Part shown: in pieces, positions 60,009-64,000 of the stretch
Numbering within the stretch: the stretch's first letter is position 1
How the letters are laid out: the number at the start of each line of letters is the position of its first letter
From: Sorghum bicolor
Lineage: Eukaryota > Streptophyta > Magnoliopsida > Poales > Poaceae
DNA: 64,000 nt
Assembly (NCBI RefSeq): GCF_000003195.3
Contig: NC_012876.2
Coordinates: 41,135,725 to 41,199,724 of the forward strand
Reading direction: 5' to 3'
Position numbers and translations under genes: made by a program
Notes under the pieces: model-generated
Seen by the model: only the letters and a program-made list of their open reading frames with translations
The model's database searches: none
What the model was told of the DNA's origin: nothing

Positions 60009-60146
60009 TGCCGTGGCGTTGCTCCATTCTTTCTTTCCCCTTCCGTCCTCTCGCCTTCGTCTTCTCGCTGCCTTTGCTCTCTTGCTTCCTCCACGCGCGC
60101 GTGCACCCCCTCGAGCGGTAGTGAATCCACCATCCTTCCAACCAAG

Positions 60147-62408
60147 ATGCCTGTGAGGCTTGTTGCCGCCGACGACTGGCGTCCGTCGTTGATGACGGAC
60201 CGCCGTCTGCTAGAGCTCGAGAACGAAGGGCTCTTGCGCCGCCGCACTTCGCAGTCTTCGCCGGAGTGGATCGCGCCGCCGGCGAGTCACAGGGAGCCCC
60301 AGCCACCCGAGGGCTATGTGGTGTCATTCGCCAAGTTCCACCGCCATGGCTTGGGTGCTCCCCCGAGTCGCTTTATGCGGGCCCTCTGCTTCCACTATGG
60401 AGTGGAGCTCCAGCATTTTTCCCCGAACGCCATCACCGTCGCGGCGGTCTTCGTCGCGGTGTGTGAGGGCTATCTGGGGATGATGCCCCATTGGGATCTA
60501 TGGCTCCACCTCTACAGGGGCGAACTTTTCAACGCCCCCACCGGAACCACCGGCGTGAGGAAACCCGTGCGGGCCGGATGCCTCAACCTGGTGTTGAAGA
60601 CGAAGAAGACGGAAAGGCCGCGCGAGTACATCCCGGTGGGGCTATCGTCGAACCATGCTGGGTGGGACTCCCAGTGGTTCTATCTGAGAAACGACGACGG
60701 TCTCTTCCCCGCCTACACGGGCCGTCTGATCTCGGAGCGCCCCGACAACTGGACGTATGGCGTCGTCCAAGAGCACCAGTCGCGGCTCGACCCCCTCCTC
60801 GACGCCATGAAGAAGCTGCGCCTGGAGGGCTTGTCCGCCGCTCTCGTCCTCTCTGCCGTCCATCGTCGGAGGGTCCTTCCCCTGATGTCTCGGCCGTTGA
60901 GGATGGACGAAATGGGGCCGGGCGTCTCGTCCCGGGATCTCGAAGCTTGCCGGATGTCCAACGTGGCTCTGGCGGACGATGAAGTCGCCGCCCGGGTCAG
61001 GGCGGCCATCGCCGGCGACTTCAAGTCGCAGCACGTCAACGGCTTCCCCATGAGGCCTGATGAAGGCTCGGTCGATCTGGTATGTTTTGTTCCTCGTGGG
61101 TAGCCTTGACTCTGGGTTCCTTTTCCTCCCCCTTTTTCTAAGTCTACTTTTTACGGTGGCAGAGGCGGATCGACGTTCGATCCTCGAGGCCCCCGGTGAG
61201 GGAGGACGAAGTCGACCGCGACGCGCGGCGCCGGTCCGCCGAGAAGTCGAAGTCCGTCAAGGACTCTAAGAAGAAGGGGGAGAAGAAGAAAAACCTCGAC
61301 CGGCAAGCCTTAGAGGCGCGCCGGTCCAAGTCCAGGCAGAGGGGAGAGCCTGAGGAAGAGTCCCCCAGCGAGAAAGATGACGACGATGACGAGGACAGTG
61401 AGGACTCCGAGGGGATGGCGTCTCGTCTTGACCGGATCCTCGGGGGTCCATCTCAAGGCGACGTCGACGCTCCTCGGGCGGAAGCTCCGACGGGGGGCCC
61501 AGGCGGATCCTACCGTCCTCGCGCCGATACCCCTCCCGCGCCCAAGGTCAGCCAAGTCGTGCCGCGCCCTCCCCCGGCGCTCAGGGAGAGCGGTCGTGCC
61601 AGGCCCCAAGCGACGGGGCCACTGACCCGCGGTCGCGCAGCGGCCTCCGAGAAAGGAGAGGTCGGCCGCAGGAGCGCCAGTCCCGGCGCCCGTCAGGCGG
61701 GAACTGACGCACCTAAGCCAGCGCCTGCCCTCGAGGGGCCTGGAGCCCTGACGCGGGGTGGCTCGAGGCCCACCGGTCGGGGCGGAGGGAGGCGAGCTGT
61801 TCTCCCCGTGGGGTAAGCCTTCTCGATGCTGTGGCTTTTGTCTTCCTGTTCCTCTGCGTTTGCTCATATACCGATCTTTTCTCAGGCTAAAGCGGACCCT
61901 CGAGCAGGCCCAGCCATCCATGGCAAAGAGGCTCAAAACGGGCGCCGCCTCCAAGGAACCAGGTTCGTAGTTTATTTCCGGGCCTTGCGATGTTCTTGTG
62001 TCGGTTATTATAACGTCTGACCTTTTTGCCCTTTGTTTTGTAGGCTCCTCCAGTTCCCAACCTCCAGCCGGCGTCGAGAGGGCTCCGTCTCGTCCCGCGC
62101 CTACTCCGTCGCTGCCGACTTGTGATGAGGCGCCCCAGACGCAAGCGTCAGAGGGAGCCCCCGATCCCCCTAGATTGGGGGTCGAGGGGGAACCCATCAC
62201 CATCAGCGACACGTCTGATGGTGACAGAGCGTCTGGGGGCGCCCGCCCCATGGAGGAGGAAACGTCGACCCCTCATGTCGAGGGATCAACTCCCTGGCCC
62301 GCCGGCCTCCGCACCCTCGAGGAGCAGAAAAAGAAGAGGGAGGGGGATGAACAGCGGGAGCGCGAGGCGGCGCGACAGCCACAGGAGCATGAGGCACAGC
62401 AACAGCAG

Positions 62409-62440
<32 letters not shown>

Positions 62441-64000
62441 ACCGCGGGAGCAACCGCAGCAGCAGCAGCAGCAACCACCGTAGCAGCAACTGCAGCAGCA
62501 GCAGGCGGGCCAAGAGGAGGGACCGCTCGAGCCTCCGCCCCAAGGTCCGGCCCAGCCAGTGCCACCGGAGCCGCAAGAGCTCGGCGAGGAGGAGGACCTG
62601 CCGGTGTACAGCCCCCCAACCCCGGCGTGGCTCCTCCCGGGGGCACCTGCCGCGATCCGGGCAGAGCCGGGGCGAGCGGATGGAGTGGTGGCGCTCGCCT
62701 GCCTGAAGCGCACGCCCCCCGACCCCGAGTCCGATATCAAGAGGACAATTTACGGCATGGACGGGATCGCCCCAGGGTTCCTCCGAGAACGTCGGGCATG
62801 GGAGGACCGCTTTCCTTCCGAGGAGGACGAAATTGGGGCATCGGGGACCAAGGATGGAACCTGGAAGACGGTGGACGACGACGGACGGTTCCCATGCCTC
62901 GTCGACCTGTTCCTGCGCCATGAGGGCTCCCTCGAAACCGTCGAGGGCCTCATCCGCGGCGTTAAGGCGCGGGCTGACCGGGAGATGGAGCACTGGTGCC
63001 CCGACCGCATCCGTATCCGGGCCTCCCACGACCCGTCTGAGCCTGACATCTTCCTCGACGATCGGAAGGAGGCGGAGAAGTGGGAACACATCGAGGAGCT
63101 CCGCCTTTGGATGAAGCATGTGGTGGGGCTCCTCTCGGACGTTATCAACAACGGGCTCGGCCCGGCTTATTTCGTAAGTGTTTCTCGAACTCCAATCCTC
63201 ATGGTGCTTTCTGGTTTCTGTATTTTAATCCATCCGACCCTTGATTCGCAGGATATGAAAGAGACCTCCCGCATCAAGTCCAGCTTCATACACGCCACGA
63301 GGGGCGGTTGGGAGCAGCTCCCCCTCCTCAAGGATCAACTCCTCGAGTCGCAGGAAAAGCTCCTTAAAGCTTACAAAGATCTCATAGCACTCGATGAGGA
63401 GAAGAAGGCGAGGGAGGCTGCCTTGGCTGAGGCCTGAGAGGCCTCGAAGAAGGCGGAGGAGGAGACGATGCAGCTACGGGAGCGGGCTCTTACGGTCGAG
63501 GAGGCCGCGTCCAGAGCCCGGGAGGAGGCCCTGTCCTACAAGAGCGTTATCGCGGATCTGGACAAGGAGAAGGGCCTCCTTAAATCCGACCTAGACTCTC
63601 TCCGAGAGTCCTTCCGAAAGATGAAGGTGGAGCATGTGAACGGCGAGGTCGCCAGGGGCGCTGCGGAGGAAGCCAAGAAGAAGGCCCTCGAAGATCTCGA
63701 GGCAGAGCGGGCTCGATCCCGCAGTCTCTCTAACGACGTCGAGCGTCTGAAGGGAGAATTGCTGGAGAAGAGTGGGGCCATTGCTCAGGCTGGCAAGGCG
63801 ATCGAGGATCTCCGCGTTGCCAACACCGAGCTGGCACGCTCCAACAAAGAGATCGAGGGGGCCAACACCAGGCTGGTCGGCGAGAACACGGCCCTCGAGG
63901 AGACCGTACGCGGTATGTTTCTTCTATCAGATTTCTTTTTCCGAGGTGTGCTTAGTTTTTCCTAAGGTCTCTTTGTATTGGCTTTTACAGGGCTCAAGGA
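60147..64000 (+). CDS. Antisense gene of F: putative gypsy-type transposon protein, at least six exons
   Basis: Six exons read in phase: 60147-61079, 61163-61812, 61886-61962, 62044-63173, 63252-63912 and 63991 onward to the window edge, all with GT-AG introns. Exon one (311 codons) holds the PF04195-like domain (PPEGYVVSFAKFHRHGLGAP, FMRALCFHYGVELQHFSPNA, CEGYLGMMPHWDLWLHLYRG). Exon two is Lys/Arg- then Glu/Asp-rich and disordered. Exon four carries a Gln tract and a folded segment (IYGMDGIAPGFLRERRAWED). Exon five is a long coiled coil. Only two in-frame stops occur: TAG 62481 in the Gln tract (CAG by context) and TGA 63435 (CGA by context). The gene is antisense to F, next to its 3' LTR. 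Its biochemical function is unknown. Confidence 0.82.
62397..62512 (+). repeat. CAG/CAA glutamine tract
   Basis: An imperfect CAG/CAA repeat within exon four of the antisense gene encodes about 15 uninterrupted Gln and further Gln-rich stretches. It is broken by TAG at 62481. Leu- and Ala-rich frames on the other strand are by-products. Confidence 0.9.

Noticed and set aside
61310..62251. 313-aa minus-strand ORF
   Set aside because: It lies opposite exon two to four of the F antisense gene, crosses its splice sites, and has no recognisable domain; GC-rich codon composition explains the open frame.
62203..63119. Leu- and Ala-rich ORFs on the minus strand
   Set aside because: They are shadows of the CAG/CAA tract and coiled-coil exons of the plus-strand gene in F.
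1..64000. tRNA, rRNA or intact host genes
   Set aside because: No cloverleaf, rRNA core sequence or uninterrupted conserved host gene was recognised; everything with a recognisable domain is transposon-encoded or a captured fragment.

Overview
The window is repeat-dense, GC-mixed nuclear DNA from a plant, almost certainly a grass. The evidence is stacked Ty3/gypsy and Ty1/copia LTR retrotransposons with plant-type primer-binding sites, Helitron ends of the grass type, Tourist-like MITEs, and captured exons of plant genes. I see no intact single-copy host gene, no tRNA or rRNA gene, and nothing bacterial. Genus cannot be fixed from the sequence alone.

Layout, left to right. (1) 1-14478: a MITE, then a reverse-strand copia (SIRE-like) LTR split by a complete Tat-lineage gypsy element (element A, 603-12899, target duplication CCAAT). 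A carries degraded gag-pol on + and a seven-exon gene with a plant mobile domain on -. (2) 14817-36896: three copies of one Helitron 5' terminus (14817, 15669, 32041) and one Helitron 3' terminus (36896). Inside lie a complete gag-only copia-type element (17975-27715, target duplication TCAGT), two exons of a MORN-repeat gene on -, a Del/Tekay-like LTR (28563-31231), and pfkB carbohydrate kinase exons captured by the 32041-36896 Helitron. (3) 37489-57899: a chromovirus-like gypsy element (E) interrupted by a reverse-strand non-autonomous element (D, 38198-42574), a related solo LTR (44694-46011) and a second Tat-lineage element (C, from 47410). C itself contains another solo LTR of that kind (53322-54521) and the 3' part of an antisense gene. 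(4) 57900-64000: a fragment of an A-family LTR, broken by a third Tat-lineage element (F) in reverse orientation. F's antisense gene (putative gypsy-type transposon domain, PF04195-like) reads on + through six phase-consistent exons to the window edge. The right side is nested four deep: E, then C, then the A-family LTR, then F.

The most interesting pattern links elements A, C and F. Each carries an extra, intron-containing gene with coiled-coil C-terminus, antisense to the retrotransposon and lying between pol and the 3' LTR. In A and F its own TATA box is visible. A and F are also saturated, LTRs included, with family-specific CG-centred short words (GCCGAT/ATCGGC in A; TCGA in F). The copia LTRs have a third word (CACCGGACGC/GCGTCCGGTG) arrayed just upstream of their TATA box. 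This resembles the sequence-specific anti-silencing arrangement known from VANDAL DNA transposons and is worth testing. Separately, nearly all in-frame stops in the retrotransposon genes are readable as CGA to TGA, CAG to TAG or CTGG to CTAG changes, the mark of deaminated methyl-cytosine at CG and CHG sites.
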